Assembly (NCBI GenBank): GCA_965224765.1
Contig: CBDDAC010000040.1
Location: 62,001-126,000 of the forward strand
Source: CAZDBA01 sp965224765
Lineage (GTDB): Bacteria > Planctomycetota > Planctomycetia > Pirellulales > Pirellulaceae
Length of the DNA stretch: 64,000 nucleotides
Direction: 5' to 3'
Shown: positions 1-9,069 of the stretch, in pieces
Layout of the letters: each line of letters opens with the position of its first letter
How positions within the stretch are numbered: the first letter of the stretch is position 1
Program-made: the position numbers and the translations under genes
Notes under the pieces: generated by a model
What the model was told of the DNA's origin: nothing
What the model saw: only the letters and a program-made list of their open reading frames with translations
Databases searched by the model: none

Positions 1-570
1 AGCACCATGATTCTTTCCGAACGTGTGTCCGCCTGCGATGAGGGCCTCTGTTTCTTCGTCATTCATTCCCATGCGGCCAAACGCGTCACGAATGTCCTTG
101 GCGGATGCAAGCGGATCCGGATTTCCATTCGGTCCTTCCGGGTTCACGTAGATCAATCCCATTTGAACGGCTGCCAGAGGATTCTCAAGTTCGCGATCGC
201 CAGAGTACCGCTTGTTTCCCAGCCATTTGCTCTCAGGCCCCCAATAAACGTCCTGTTGAGGTTCCCAAACATCGACGCGACCTCCGGAAAACCCAAGCGT
301 CTTAAATCCCATCGTTTCGAGTGAGCGATTGCCAGCGAAGATCATCAAATCGGCCCATGATATTTTCTGGCCGTATTTTTGCTTGATCGGCCAAAGCAAC
401 CGACGTGCTTTGTCGAGATTGGCATTGTCGGGCCAGCTATTGAGCGGAGCAAATCGTTGCGTGCCGTAACCTGCACCACCACGGCCATCATCAATACGAT
501 AAGTACCGGCACTGTGCCAAGCCATCCGAATGAACAGCGGGCCATAGGTGCCGTAGTCGGCTGTACGCGG
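1..570 (-). pseudogene. katG: Catalase-peroxidase (KatG), 5'-truncated fragment
   Basis: The reverse frame is open from about 630 to the window edge and matches the N-terminal peroxidase half of KatG. It contains the distal Arg-Trp-His stretch FIRMAWHSAGTYR, the adduct Tyr in GLIYVNPEGP, the adduct Met in FGRMGMNDEE and the proximal His in GGHTFGKNHG. In the family these make up the haem pocket. Homology begins abruptly at DYGTYGP; the usual 60-80 N-terminal residues, including the WWP motif region, are missing and the frame reaches a stop at about 625 with no good start. The gene continues past position 1. I read it as a gene cut at its 5' end; a far-away promoter or start could still rescue expression, but none is visible. 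Confidence 0.85.
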
Positions 571-583
571 GTTTAGCACCCGC
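567..583. repeat. REP-like hairpin at the katG breakpoint
   Basis: GCGGGT and ACCCGC form a 6-bp inverted repeat around TTAGC. It lies exactly where katG homology stops (about 561-570), so it is a candidate recombination scar or short dispersed repeat. It is seen only once in this window. Confidence 0.4.
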
Positions 584-773
584 ATCTTGTATTGAATTTC
601 TCGACAGCCCACCTGTTTTGAAAACTAGTAGCGATATGGGAGTTGTGTCGCCCGTAGTGTCTTGAGATCATTCCTTTTTACCATTCGCACTGGCTTCATG
701 TGACAGTTCCCGCAAGATGTGGTAGTTAATGCCATGGCTCTTTCTTGACCAAATCCGAGTAGTAATTTTTCCG

Positions 774-806
774 GTCACAAAACTGAACGCATCTCAGTTT
801 TGTGAC
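774..806. repeat. Perfect 13-bp inverted repeat hairpin
   Basis: GTCACAAAACTGA at 774-786 is perfectly complementary to 794-806, with a 7-nt loop. No T-run follows directly, so it is more likely an operator or RNA hairpin in the leader of the gene starting at 925 than a terminator. The surrounding 583-924 stretch has no gene I can support. Confidence 0.6.
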
Positions 807-854
807 TGGCGGTATTTAGGTTTTTGACCGTGAGATTCTCCATCGCACTGGCTT

Positions 855-880
855 GCTGATTTTCGAACGCGGAAATCAGC
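855..880. repeat. Second leader hairpin, 8-bp stem
   Basis: GCTGATTT at 855-862 pairs with AAATCAGC at 873-880. It lies 35 bases before the ribosome binding site of the DUF932-like gene and may regulate its mRNA or mark an operator. Confidence 0.4.
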
Positions 881-924
881 GGGCCGGGGCAACCGGATTT
901 TGATATCCAACTTTGGAGGAACAT

Positions 925-1947
925 GTGGTCAATCTTATGAAGGCCAATCGCGAGCTTTATCGCCGCGAGCCAGATGAGTGCTATGAGAGCTTTTCTGACC
1001 TACGCGAGTATTGTTACACGCAACGCGAACTGTCGGCGGAGCATTGGTGTAAGCCGCAAGCTATCATCCCAATCGCAAAAGAGAACTCGATTGCGATTCA
1101 ACTTGATATCGGGGAAGAATTCGAACTGAATGACTACTCCTTTCGCCAGTTGTCGCGGCTATGTGGCGTTTCAGCAGATACGCTCAATCGCCTGTCGCCA
1201 CAAACGGCAGCGACTGCGATCGAAGAGACGTTGCCAAGTGCTGATCGACCGATCCAGTTTCTTTCAGGTCAGCCGTCGATGCGCTCCATCCACGGCATCA
1301 ACTACACACGTTTGTGGAATAGTGAATTGCTGAATGTTGTGGCCGAGTACGGTTCCGAATTTCAACCACCCAAGAAAGCGTTGGATGGTCATGGAACTGG
1401 ACTCTATGCAGGCGAACAAGACATGTTTGCATTCCTGATCGACGACAATTCCTGGGTGGATGTTGGCGAAAACAAATTCGCACCTGGCTTTTTCGTGTGG
1501 AACAGCGAAGTCGGAAGCCGTTCACTTGGCATTCAGACATTCTGGTATCAGCACATTTGCGGAAACCACATCGTTTGGGACTGCATCGACGTCAACGAGT
1601 TCACACGAAAACACACTTCAAGCGTTCGCGATGGACTTGGTGAAATCAAACGCATGATCGAGTCGCTTGTTGATGTAAAGACGCAACGACAAGAGCAATT
1701 CATGGCCAAGATCAAGCAGGCACAACAGGACAAGCTCGGAAGCGATGTAGACGAAGTGACAAAGTTACTTCGAAAGCAAGGCATCCCAATGTCAATGATA
1801 AGGAATGCAGCGAAAGTCGTCGGCAAAAACCATTCGGCGTTCGCTTGGGTCGATGCGTTGACGCGAGCCAGCGGGCGAATCCAGTTCGCCGGCACTCGCT
1901 CAGCCATAGATCAAAAAATCGGCAGCTTGTTAACGCTGACGGTTTAA
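925..1947 (+). CDS. DUF932 / phage-plasmid-like protein
   Basis: This 340-residue protein resembles DUF932, a family of unknown biochemical role common on plasmids, phages and integrative elements. Family-type features are the central LYAGEQDMFAFLID and FAPGFFVWNSEVG stretches and the HICGNHIVWDC segment, followed by a charged helical tail. I chose GTG at 925 because GGAGGA (915-920) sits five bases upstream; TTG at 913 would put that signal inside the gene, and ATG at 937 is an alternative. It is followed after 47 bases by a small gene with its own AAAGGAG site, and the two probably form a transcript. Context (plasmid-type replicon, ArdC) supports a mobile-element role. The function is unknown. 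Confidence 0.75.
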   Translation: MVNLMKANRELYRREPDECYESFSDLREYCYTQRELSAEHWCKPQAIIPIAKENSIAIQLDIGEEFELNDYSFRQLSRLCGVSADTLNRLSPQTAATAIEETLPSADRPIQFLSGQPSMRSIHGINYTRLWNSELLNVVAEYGSEFQPPKKALDGHGTGLYAGEQDMFAFLIDDNSWVDVGENKFAPGFFVWNSEVGSRSLGIQTFWYQHICGNHIVWDCIDVNEFTRKHTSSVRDGLGEIKRMIESLVDVKTQRQEQFMAKIKQAQQDKLGSDVDEVTKLLRKQGIPMSMIRNAAKVVGKNHSAFAWVDALTRASGRIQFAGTRSAIDQKIGSLLTLTV

Positions 1948-1994
1948 ACTTCTGCCATTTCCGGCACCATCTGTTTTTCATAAAGGAGCCAGCA

Positions 1995-2237
1995 ATGGCC
2001 AACTCAAAGAAACCCGTTCACGAAGTTCGTATGGGCCGCATTCGTGCAGCGATTTGGGAGAACGACACCAAAAACGGTACGCTTCACAATGTCACACTTA
2101 GCCGTCTCTATAAAGACGACGATGACAAGTGGGCCGATTCAACAAGCTTCGGACGTGACGACTTGCCCGTGCTGGCAAAGGTCGCTGACAAAGCCCACTC
2201 CTGGATTTTCGAACAAACAGGAGCGTCGGACGGCTAA
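1995..2237 (+). CDS. Small conserved protein, paralogue 1 of 4
   Basis: This is an 80-residue protein of unknown function starting at an ATG preceded by AAAGGAG. It shares a pattern with three other genes here (24393, 44053, 44682): GRIRAAIWEN near the N-terminus, then a NVTLSRLYKDD strand, then FGRDDLPVLAKVADKAHSWI. The alternating hydrophobics followed by one amphipathic helix suggest a compact beta-beta-beta-alpha domain. A nucleic-acid-binding role is possible but is only my inference. It follows the DUF932-like gene by 47 bases and is probably cotranscribed with it. Confidence 0.7.
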   Translation: MANSKKPVHEVRMGRIRAAIWENDTKNGTLHNVTLSRLYKDDDDKWADSTSFGRDDLPVLAKVADKAHSWIFEQTGASDG

Positions 2238-2981
2238 TCCACGAACAGGTGTCGATCACTGATTGATGGAAAGCAATCGTTGATACACCTAGTGGTGGTG
2301 GCTGCTTTTGGTTTTCGAATCTGGTTTTCCAGTTTTGGTTCCGACCGTCAGTCATCATCCAATTGTTGTTCATTCCTATCGCAAAGATCCAGTTGAAAAA
2401 AACGCTCGACTTATTGCCAGCTCGTTGGCTGGCAGTGCAGCGGGCAGTCAGGTTTAGAGCCGATCGTTTCGGCAAGGTTTTAATGAACTTTCAAAACACG
2501 ATTGGACGAATCTGTCTCCCAGCACTCGACGGGTTACGAATAGGGGATTTTCGGTATTCCTTTGGAGGGGTCGCCACGTCGTAATAATTGGAAACGCCTG
2601 CAATGGCAACCGTGCGTATGGATCTCGACGGAGATTCGCGAAAGCACGTCAGTCTTTCGCCGAGAGGCTCGGTTTTGTTGTTTTGTTTTCAACGCCCGCA
2701 GCCTTTTGTTGCGAATCAGCTTGTCCACAACCGATAGAGTTCATGGCTCAGGCCTTCTACAAGAACCTGACGGCGAACTTCAGTCCAAAACTCCATATCT
2801 ATGTGCAATCTGGCACTCCGATGACGGTAAGATATCGAACTAAAGTTCGATAGCCTCAAAAGTCAACGAAATTCGTCTCGGCGCGCCGCCATTTTGGACC
2901 GCCCCTCAAACCCGCCGGGCGCCGCTCTTTTCGACCGCCGTTAACAGTCGGATTGTAGGATGCGCTGCAAGAAGAAATAGA
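2238..2981. other. Gene-poor stretch with one palindrome
   Basis: No convincing gene is present. Short open frames here lack ribosome binding sites and family resemblance. The only clear structure is the palindrome at 2833-2852. It borders the IS3 remnant and looks like decayed accessory DNA. Confidence 0.5.
2833..2852. repeat. 9-bp palindrome (TATCGAACT/AGTTCGATA)
   Basis: TATCGAACT at 2833-2841 is mirrored by AGTTCGATA at 2844-2852 with a 2-base centre. The dyad symmetry is typical of a dimeric repressor site, but no adjacent gene tells what it would control. It could also be an old insertion end next to the transposase remnant. Confidence 0.35.
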
Positions 2982-3240
2982 AATGTGCGACTGGTCATTG
3001 ATGCTTTGGCACAAGCAATTCATCAACGCAATCCAAGTCCCGGCCTCTTGGTTCACTCTGATTGCGGTGTCGAATTCGCAAGTCGGGCGTTTGTTCAATT
3101 ACTTGGTCGTCATGGATTCGTTCAAAGCATGAGCCACGCTGGATGCTTCGACAATGCTCCGATGGAGAGCTTTTGATAGAACGCTCAAGGCTGAGCGATT
3201 GTATTGGGAAAACTATTCGACCCACGAAGACGCAAAGCAC
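2982..3240 (+). mobile_element. IS3-family transposase (OrfB) remnant
   Basis: The reading begins LVIDALAQAIHQRNPSPG, then LLVHSDCGVEFASRAFVQLL, then SMSHAGCFDNAPMESF. This is the second Asp and final Glu region of an IS3-type rve/DDE integrase domain, whose usual text is HSDRGxQY ... WDNAxxESFF. A frame change in the T run at 3172-3176 moves the continuation (DRTLKAERLYWENYSTHEDA) to the next frame. OrfA, the first catalytic Asp and the IS ends are missing. It is a decayed, inactive copy. Confidence 0.8.
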
Positions 3241-3485
3241 TCGAATACTCCTTTGGTTTTCAGTCCAAAAATGCTGGTCAATTGGGAAAGTATTTCCGAG
3301 CTCCACGAGTCCAGATATGCAAATGGTCATTCATCACCCGACGTCATTAAGTTGCAGGATACTGAGCTAAGAGTCGAAGGGAGTCGCATTCTCGGCTTAA
3401 GTCAAAAGTGCATCAAGCAATTCGTGATCTTCATTTTCAGTTTAAGCTTAACCCAACGGGAGCGAATCATGGTCGTCAAACGAAG

Positions 3486-3761
3486 ATGATGCGACACATG
3501 AACAATTGGAACACGGTTCGATACTTGTTGTATTGGGATTTGAACAATAGCCTTGGCCGAAAACCAAAGTCTGGTAATTCATGGAGTCTTGCGGAAATCG
3601 AACAAGCGATTGATCGGTTGCCCCAAATCAAAAAAGGCCTTTGTGAAAAACTGGGGCCGCGATTGTCGGCAAGACGCTCCGGCAGTAACAAGCGACCGTT
3701 TTCTGGGGCATCAAAAGGCTCTATTCGAGAGGGTTGGACACGACGACAAATGGAGAGGTAA
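3486..3761 (+). CDS. Hypothetical protein, coupled to next gene
   Basis: This 91-residue basic protein (MRHMNNWNTVRYLLYWDLNN start region) has no recognised family. Support for it is mainly positional: its TAA stop overlaps the ATG of the next gene by one base (TAATG), a classic coupling arrangement. The C-terminal third is Arg/Ser-rich and may be low in structure. The upstream side is the IS3 remnant, so the gene might itself be a 5'-disrupted piece; ATG at 3489 is equally possible. Confidence 0.4.
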   Translation: MMRHMNNWNTVRYLLYWDLNNSLGRKPKSGNSWSLAEIEQAIDRLPQIKKGLCEKLGPRLSARRSGSNKRPFSGASKGSIREGWTRRQMER

Positions 3762-4039
3762 TGGCACGAGTCAGGCACGTCATTCGGCACGTCACAGTTG
3801 AATTCGCCAATGGAGAACGTGGTTGCAAACGAAACCGAAACCACAGAATCCCAGTCGGAAATCCATGCCTCGTCATTCAGGATCCTGGTGGGCCATTCAA
3901 GAAATGCTATTGTCAGGAATGTGCATTGCCAATCCTTCGTTTGATCGCATCGGATCTGAGAGAAATCCGAGACACACTTTATGGGCCGGATTTTGACGGT
4001 CGAACCACATCGCAAAAAGAGTCAACGCTAGGCGAGTAA
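3761..4039 (+). CDS. Hypothetical protein with CxxC pair
   Basis: The 92-residue product has a GGAGAGG signal just before ATG 3761. It contains the stretch GERGCKRNRNHRI and later CYCQECALPIL. Four Cys plus the His could bind one zinc ion, which suggests a small zinc-ribbon-like protein, but I do not recognise a named family. It is translationally coupled to the gene before it. Its role is unknown. Confidence 0.5.
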   Translation: MARVRHVIRHVTVEFANGERGCKRNRNHRIPVGNPCLVIQDPGGPFKKCYCQECALPILRLIASDLREIRDTLYGPDFDGRTTSQKESTLGE

Positions 4040-4188
4040 CTTGTCAAAGCGAATCGCGACCGGGCGCAAACGAAGAAGCGGTCACAGTTCAAGGTGACTT
4101 CATACGAGGCCGAAGCAGAGAATCACCAATTCGAAAACGAAAATTGATCATCCACTGACAGGCTCTCATATTCGTGGCATGCTGAATC

Positions 4189-4476
4189 ATGTCCAAACGA
4201 ATAAGACCAACTACAAAGAAAAAGCTACGATTAGTTATCCAGCTGCTTGGCGAAATTTGTAGCGAGCTTGATGGCAGAAAACCATTTTTCGCGAAAGTTT
4301 GCCGGAACCTTGCCAGAGCACTCGACCAATCAATAGATGGGGCATACCTTTCGTTTCAATTTGACATTCCGACTCCGGCATTTCATCGAATCGCATACAT
4401 GCGTTGGGGTGATGTGAACAAGCACTCTGTTATTCATCGGGCCGGAACACTTGAGGTATTTGATTTCTTTGGATGA
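4189..4476 (+). CDS. Hypothetical protein
   Basis: A 95-residue open frame starting at ATG 4189, with a Lys/Arg-rich N-terminus (SKRIRPTTKKKLRLVI) and no recognised domain. There is no strong ribosome binding site. It may be real, since its neighbours run the same way, or may be chance coding in decayed DNA. Confidence 0.35.
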   Translation: MSKRIRPTTKKKLRLVIQLLGEICSELDGRKPFFAKVCRNLARALDQSIDGAYLSFQFDIPTPAFHRIAYMRWGDVNKHSVIHRAGTLEVFDFFG

Positions 4477-4573
4477 GAGTGGCGAACTTGCGACTAAGTT
4501 GTTGTCTGGAAGCACACAACACAAATTCAGGCCGTTGCTGTTGAATTGCAAATCGCCGTGATATTCATAGGAC

Positions 4574-4909
4574 ATGAAAACTCAAAAAGCTTTCGCTTAT
4601 CCGATCCGCAACCAAAGTTGTTCGCATAGATGGATGCCATGCAAGGAACTTGGCGTTTTTACGAAAGACCTCTATCTCAACCGCTCAACTGGCGAGCGTC
4701 GAATGTTGGTGCTGCTGTTTGGCGGTGCGAGCAAACCTTGTTGGGAGCTACCTCAACTTCGCGAATCAGTCGTCATTCTTGAAGGCGAATTGACTGTCGA
4801 TGATGAGGCATTTGGAGCAGGTGCTTATCTGGAGGGTCCTGCGAGTCTGGCGAAAGCAAAAGCCGAATCTTGTTGCGTCTGTTTATTGACGCTGTCGCCC
4901 ATTTGCTAA
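4574..4909 (+). CDS. Cupin-like protein
   Basis: The 111-residue protein carries a single double-stranded beta-helix pattern: LYLNRSTGERRMLVLLFGG, then ESVVILEGELTVDDEAFGAG, then AYLEGPASLAKAKAESCC. The ILEGEL...FGAGAY portion is the typical cupin turn, as in ChrR-type cupins. The first-motif metal-binding His residues are not conserved, so metal binding is doubtful. It may be a small sensor or binding protein. It stands alone, followed by a -10-like TATAAT (4942) that belongs to the next transcript. Confidence 0.6.
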   Translation: MKTQKAFAYPIRNQSCSHRWMPCKELGVFTKDLYLNRSTGERRMLVLLFGGASKPCWELPQLRESVVILEGELTVDDEAFGAGAYLEGPASLAKAKAESCCVCLLTLSPIC

Positions 4910-4941
4910 TCGAAAGATATGGCCGAATCACGCCCGTAGGC

Positions 4942-4947
4942 TATAAT
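4942..4947 (+). promoter_or_regulatory. -10 element TATAAT
   Basis: A perfect TATAAT lies just after the cupin gene and about 7 bases before the start of the structured stretch. No good -35 hexamer is present 17 bases upstream, so promoter strength is uncertain. Confidence 0.35.
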
Positions 4948-4953
4948 TGAGCC

Positions 4954-5151
4954 ACAAGACAATTTGAAATGACGCGTGTGCGTCTTAGTGGTACCTCATA
5001 CCAAATCACCAATTTGCAAGCCAAAAGGCTTGAAACACAGAGGTAACACATGGAAGCCGCGCCCCCGGATGGGGGCGTTGGCCGTGTGTGGTTCTGTGTG
5101 CCCTTTGGTGAGGGCGGTATGAGCAACTGCGGTTCAACGCTCTCTTTTTTT
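4954..5151 (+). ncRNA. Candidate structured RNA of about 200 nt
   Basis: Several nested stems can be drawn. CTCATACC (4995-5002) pairs with GGTATGAG (5116-5123), closing a junction. Inside are AAGCC/GGCTT (5018-5031); a long interrupted hairpin made of CACAG/CTGTG (5036-5098), ACACATGG/CCGTGTGT (5046-5089) and CGCCCCC/GGGGGCG (5060-5077); and GCCCT/AGGGC (5100-5115). A seven-T run at 5145-5151 follows a weak GAGC/GCTC hairpin and could end the RNA. A partial echo of CCTCATAC...ATTTGCA occurs at 5182-5200. I do not recognise the class; it is not tRNA, SRP, tmRNA or a riboswitch I know. No protein frame fits better. Confidence 0.45.
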
Positions 5152-5546
5152 GCCTCCGGGGATCACCATGGCCAAAAGCCACCTCATACAAATTTGCACC
5201 GCCTGTTTCATGCGGGCAGTCTCTAAACAGCACGTTATTGGTCGATTCAAGCACAACATTGCTTATGAATCCCTAGTCGTGCTATGGATCAAGCCGTTGG
5301 CTGTTTTGTTCTTTCTGCATTCCTGCGGCCCGCGATTGTTTGAGCCGCATTCATTGGCGTAGATCTAGCCCAACTGTGTGGCTGTTTTCTCGCGTTGTGC
5401 TGAGTCTCTATCTCTGCACCGGACGTTCGAACACTGCTGCATAGCTTGTGCGGTAAATAGCGTTTTACATCGCGTGGATCGACGGCGTTTTCTTCGTCTC
5501 CCGCGATTACCAATATTTTTTCGTTCTATCTTGTTTGGAGTATGTG
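5152..5546. other. Non-coding leader of the PEP-CTERM gene
   Basis: No supported gene. It includes a partial repeat of the structured-RNA sequence (5182-5200) and ends with the GGAG ribosome binding site (5536-5539) of the gene at 5547. Confidence 0.4.
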
Positions 5547-6650
5547 ATGAAAGTTTTCCAATCGTTTTTACTTGGGCTAATCGTCACGGCGATGATTCCG
5601 TCGATGGCAATGGCTGACTTGATCACTGATTTAATCGGTGATGTAAATCTCGACAATATCCAGCTGGATATTGAGAATGCAACGAACGCAACGACGATAG
5701 GTCGAACTGTTTATTTTAGCGGCACGACGAACGGCGTTGCGCAAGTGCAAACGTACGACCTCGACTTCAAAACTGTCGGGGCTGTTCAGTCGGCCGTTGG
5801 CCTCAACGGAGCGGGAAGTGGTTCACTGATTTTCGAAATTCGGCAAACTGCTGATGGCACGCCCGTCTACTATGGCGGAAGCCAACTCGGCGGAACGAAT
5901 TCTGTAGCGACGTACTGGACGGATCTAAGTTCGCCAGTTCAAGCGACGTACGATGTGCCTGGCTCCAGCAGAATTACGGGAGGGGCGATCAACGGATATT
6001 ATGCGGGAGACACCGGAGGCGGTGCAGCGGTCGGACAGATCGGCGGCACACTGGAGAACCTAATCGGGGGATTTGGAATGCTTGCGTTGGATATTTCGTC
6101 TGACGGAGAACTTGTTGTTGGCGGTGACATTTGGCGCAAGACTTTAAGCGGATTCGAGAAAGTTGATCACTCAGGATTCGGTACCGATGGAGGACGCCTC
6201 ATTTTGGGTGGTGGTTTCTCGGGCATCGAAATTGATCCAATAACTGGCATGAAAGTAATCGCTGGTGGCGTCACTGATTTTACGACGTTCGAATCAGGAA
6301 CTGCTTTTTGGTTTGAAGATGGCACTTACATTGGAGACTTTGTTGGAGAGTTCGAAGACTTTCAAATTATCGAAGGACAACTCGTAGCAGGTCTAACGGA
6401 TCTTCACGATACAACCCTGATTGCATTGACTGACTTTTCACAACTTTCATTAGGCGAGCTAACGGGAACGCCTTTTGCGATTTCGAAAAACTCGCTTTTT
6501 GAAGGCTCGCTAGGATTCGCGATGAACAATGGTGATGGTTCAGTTAGATTCTCAACTTACTCAACGTCTTCGGTTCCGGAGCCAAGCGGCGTATTCCTAC
6601 TCGGCATTGGCTTTCTCGGTTTTCTAAAACGAAGACGCAGGTTGGATTGA
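5547..6650 (+). CDS. PEP-CTERM sorting domain protein
   Basis: A 367-residue exported protein. Residues 1-26 form a signal peptide (MKVFQSFLLGLIVTAMIPSM, then AMA before the cleavage site). The C-terminus has VPEPSGVFLLGIGFLGFL followed by an Arg cluster. This is the PEP-CTERM tripartite signal: Pro-Glu-Pro, membrane helix, basic tail. In the family it directs processing by an exosortase and surface delivery. The body is Gly/Thr/Asp-rich beta sequence with several kelch/WD-like repeats, with no enzyme motif. ATG 5547 has GGAG 8 bases upstream. It stands alone, convergent with the TadE-like gene. Confidence 0.85.
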   Translation: MKVFQSFLLGLIVTAMIPSMAMADLITDLIGDVNLDNIQLDIENATNATTIGRTVYFSGTTNGVAQVQTYDLDFKTVGAVQSAVGLNGAGSGSLIFEIRQTADGTPVYYGGSQLGGTNSVATYWTDLSSPVQATYDVPGSSRITGGAINGYYAGDTGGGAAVGQIGGTLENLIGGFGMLALDISSDGELVVGGDIWRKTLSGFEKVDHSGFGTDGGRLILGGGFSGIEIDPITGMKVIAGGVTDFTTFESGTAFWFEDGTYIGDFVGEFEDFQIIEGQLVAGLTDLHDTTLIALTDFSQLSLGELTGTPFAISKNSLFEGSLGFAMNNGDGSVRFSTYSTSSVPEPSGVFLLGIGFLGFLKRRRRLD

Positions 6651-6719
6651 CGAGATCTACTTTTTGCTTGGACTTTTGTTGCCGCACGAAATTCCGAATA
6701 GGAGAGCTGTGCGGCAAAT

Positions 6720-7604
6720 TTATTCGTTCTTGCAGACTGCCGGATTCAAAAGGGAGGGGATGTTTACTGGGCGTTCGGGTGAATAGCCGGGATCGAATTC
6801 CTGGGCGACCGCCGTATTTGCCAAAGCTCCGGCCCAGTTGGGAATGCAGTCCAGTTCTTCTTCCGGCAACTCAAGTTCTTTCAGAGGTTCAATCTCCTCC
6901 GCTTCTTGGGGCCGTTCGCCAGCCAACAGCCCTGGATCTTCAAAAGCCGGAAACGGGCCTTGGGGTATCTGTTCTCGATACGCGTAGTATTCGACTTTCA
7001 CCGGTTTGGAAAACAGGATTGGAATATATGATTTCAATTTGAAAAACGCCACAGTCTTCACCGGATGATTCTTGATTAAGTATCGAGGATTCGCTTTAGG
7101 TGCTGGCTCGCTTGCAGTTGTCTTCAACGATTTTCGATTGCACTCGGTGTGATTCATTGAGGGAACAATGACGCACTCGCCTGGCATCAAGACGGCAAGT
7201 TTCGTTGTTTCGGTTTCTGTAGCTCCACCTGCCAGGCGGTCTTCGTTAAAGACCAAATCGAGCAGCCTCGCGGATGCTTCCGTGTTCGTGTCCTGATCTG
7301 AAGCTAAGCTGGCCAATGCGAACTTTTCCACGTAGCTCAATCCCGCCTTAATTGATTTCGAGCGGGCAAGTTTCAAACGCTGGTAGTCAAAATCGGATAC
7401 GGGCCTGTCTCTTGGGTCAACGTCAAGATTGGGAACCGTGATCGCAACTTCCATCGCCTCGTACAATGACTCGCGAACACTCACTTCAAGTGACGAATAT
7501 CGCGAGTAGTCGATGATTGCCACAATAAACATCATCAACAATGGGAAGACAATCGCGAATTCAATTAGGCCAACGCCTTTGTTGTTTCCTTGTTCCAAAT
7601 TCAT
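6720..7604 (-). CDS. TadE-like pilus assembly protein
   Basis: A 294-residue protein whose N-terminus is a TadE/TadG-type segment: GVGLIEFAIVFPLLMMFIVA with the conserved Glu inside the hydrophobic helix, followed by IDYSRYSSLEVSVRESLYEA. In the family these are pseudopilin-like membrane proteins of the Tad (Flp) pilus. The body is longer than TadE itself and ends in an acidic, Pro-rich tail. No other tad gene is adjacent, so this is an orphan. It is convergent with the PEP-CTERM gene and divergent from the recombinase. Confidence 0.7.
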   Translation of the reverse strand: MNLEQGNNKGVGLIEFAIVFPLLMMFIVAIIDYSRYSSLEVSVRESLYEAMEVAITVPNLDVDPRDRPVSDFDYQRLKLARSKSIKAGLSYVEKFALASLASDQDTNTEASARLLDLVFNEDRLAGGATETETTKLAVLMPGECVIVPSMNHTECNRKSLKTTASEPAPKANPRYLIKNHPVKTVAFFKLKSYIPILFSKPVKVEYYAYREQIPQGPFPAFEDPGLLAGERPQEAEEIEPLKELELPEEELDCIPNWAGALANTAVAQEFDPGYSPERPVNIPSLLNPAVCKNE

Positions 7605-7929
7605 CTTGGAATCAATGTTGTCATACGTTGACGTCGAAAGCGAGCAAGAACATCGGGATTTTTATCAGGGCGTTTCGAGCCAGATCACGAATGCGCAACT
7701 AGCCAATGGAATGCAGCACTGGCCTCTATCGCTGGGCCAACTCATGCTTGGCATACCCAAACTATCTTTGCTGTGGCAAGCAGATGCCGAGTTGATCGCG
7801 AATTGTTTCAATCAGGAATTTCATCGGATTGAACTTATCAGGCGTTTTGATATGCGTTGCAAAATGTCCTTTTTGAAACGTAAACGATATGGCATGTTTG
7901 CGAGAGCAAAAATAACAATCTTGATCGCT

Positions 7930-8907
7930 ATGACCGCAAATCCACCGAAATCGAAATCTCAGACTGAATTAGTGATTGAATCACCATGTCTTCCGGCATT
8001 GATCTTCGAGGCAGGCGAACAAGCCCGCGAACGATTTGTCGAATTCTTCACCGCAAGTATTCGCAATCGAGGCACACGAGCAGTTTATGCAAACGCAGTC
8101 CATCAGTTCATGCAATGGTGCTCGATCCAAAGCATCGGTCTCGTTGAGATCAAGCCAATCGTTGTGGCCGCATATATCGAACAGCTCACGCACCAGCTTC
8201 AAGCCCCGACAGTAAAGGTTCATCTTGCGGCAATACGTAGTCTGTTTGACTTTCTTGTCACTGGTCACATCGTCATGACCAATCCTGCAGCATCAGTTCG
8301 CGGCCCAGCACACTCCGTTAAGAAAGGCTCGACGCCGGTTTTGGCAGCTGATGAAGCGCGACAGTTGTTGGATTCAATCGACTTGACGAAGATCGCTGGC
8401 TTGCGCGATCGAGCAATAATTGGCGTCATGGTTTTTAGCTTTGCCCGAGTCTCAGCAACGATCGGAATGAATATAGGAGAATACTTCATGCAACGACGAA
8501 AACGTTGGTTCCGACTGCACGAGAAAGGCGGCAAGCGCCACGATGTCCCCGCCCATCACAATGCAGTCGAATATGTGGAAGACTACCTTGATGCTGCTGG
8601 CATTCGGGAAGAGTCAAAAGGCCCATTGTTTCGATCGCTCAATCGTTATCGGCAATTGTCGCTCAATCGAATGCACCGTAACGATGTTCTTCGCATGATA
8701 AAACGACGTGCCGCTAAAGCAGAATTGCCAACTCACATTGGTTGCCATACGTTCCGTGCAACGGGAATCACAGCGTACCTTTCAAATCAAGGTTCAATAG
8801 AACATGCTCAGAAGATCGCGAACCACGATTCGATACGCAGCACGAAGCTCTACGACCGCACGTCCGATGAGCCTTCGTTGGACGAAATTGAGAAGATCCA
8901 AATTTGA
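7930..8907 (+). CDS. Tyrosine recombinase (XerD-like integrase)
   Basis: From ATG 7930 the protein is 325 residues long. An N-terminal SAM-like DNA-binding domain (about 30-115) precedes the catalytic domain with Arg173 (FARVSATIGM), Lys around 199-202 (HEKGGKR), His273 and Arg276 (CHTFRATGI), His299 (IANHDS) and Tyr308 (TKLYDR). All residues for DNA strand cleavage and rejoining are present, so it may be active. The open frame extends upstream to 7513 without homology and overlaps tadE, so the start is uncertain. It is distinct from the tRNA-linked integrase at 45870 and resembles the stand-alone integrases scattered in planctomycete genomes. Confidence 0.8.
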   Translation: MTANPPKSKSQTELVIESPCLPALIFEAGEQARERFVEFFTASIRNRGTRAVYANAVHQFMQWCSIQSIGLVEIKPIVVAAYIEQLTHQLQAPTVKVHLAAIRSLFDFLVTGHIVMTNPAASVRGPAHSVKKGSTPVLAADEARQLLDSIDLTKIAGLRDRAIIGVMVFSFARVSATIGMNIGEYFMQRRKRWFRLHEKGGKRHDVPAHHNAVEYVEDYLDAAGIREESKGPLFRSLNRYRQLSLNRMHRNDVLRMIKRRAAKAELPTHIGCHTFRATGITAYLSNQGSIEHAQKIANHDSIRSTKLYDRTSDEPSLDEIEKIQI

Positions 8908-9069
8908 CCAGCTTTTTTGAGGAGCGGAATCGGATTCTGTGGCCCCAAAAAGTGACAGGGCTTGAAAAAAACATATCCTGAGCCGTGCACAAACGATACT
9001 GGACCTACAAGCGTATCGAGTAAATCTCGGTTGGCGTAGGGCGGTCGCATCTTTGCTTCGAGATTTTTA

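Noticed and set aside
5006..5254. 82-residue Arg/His-rich minus-strand frame
   Set aside because: Its composition follows the stems of the structured RNA; no ribosome binding site or domain.
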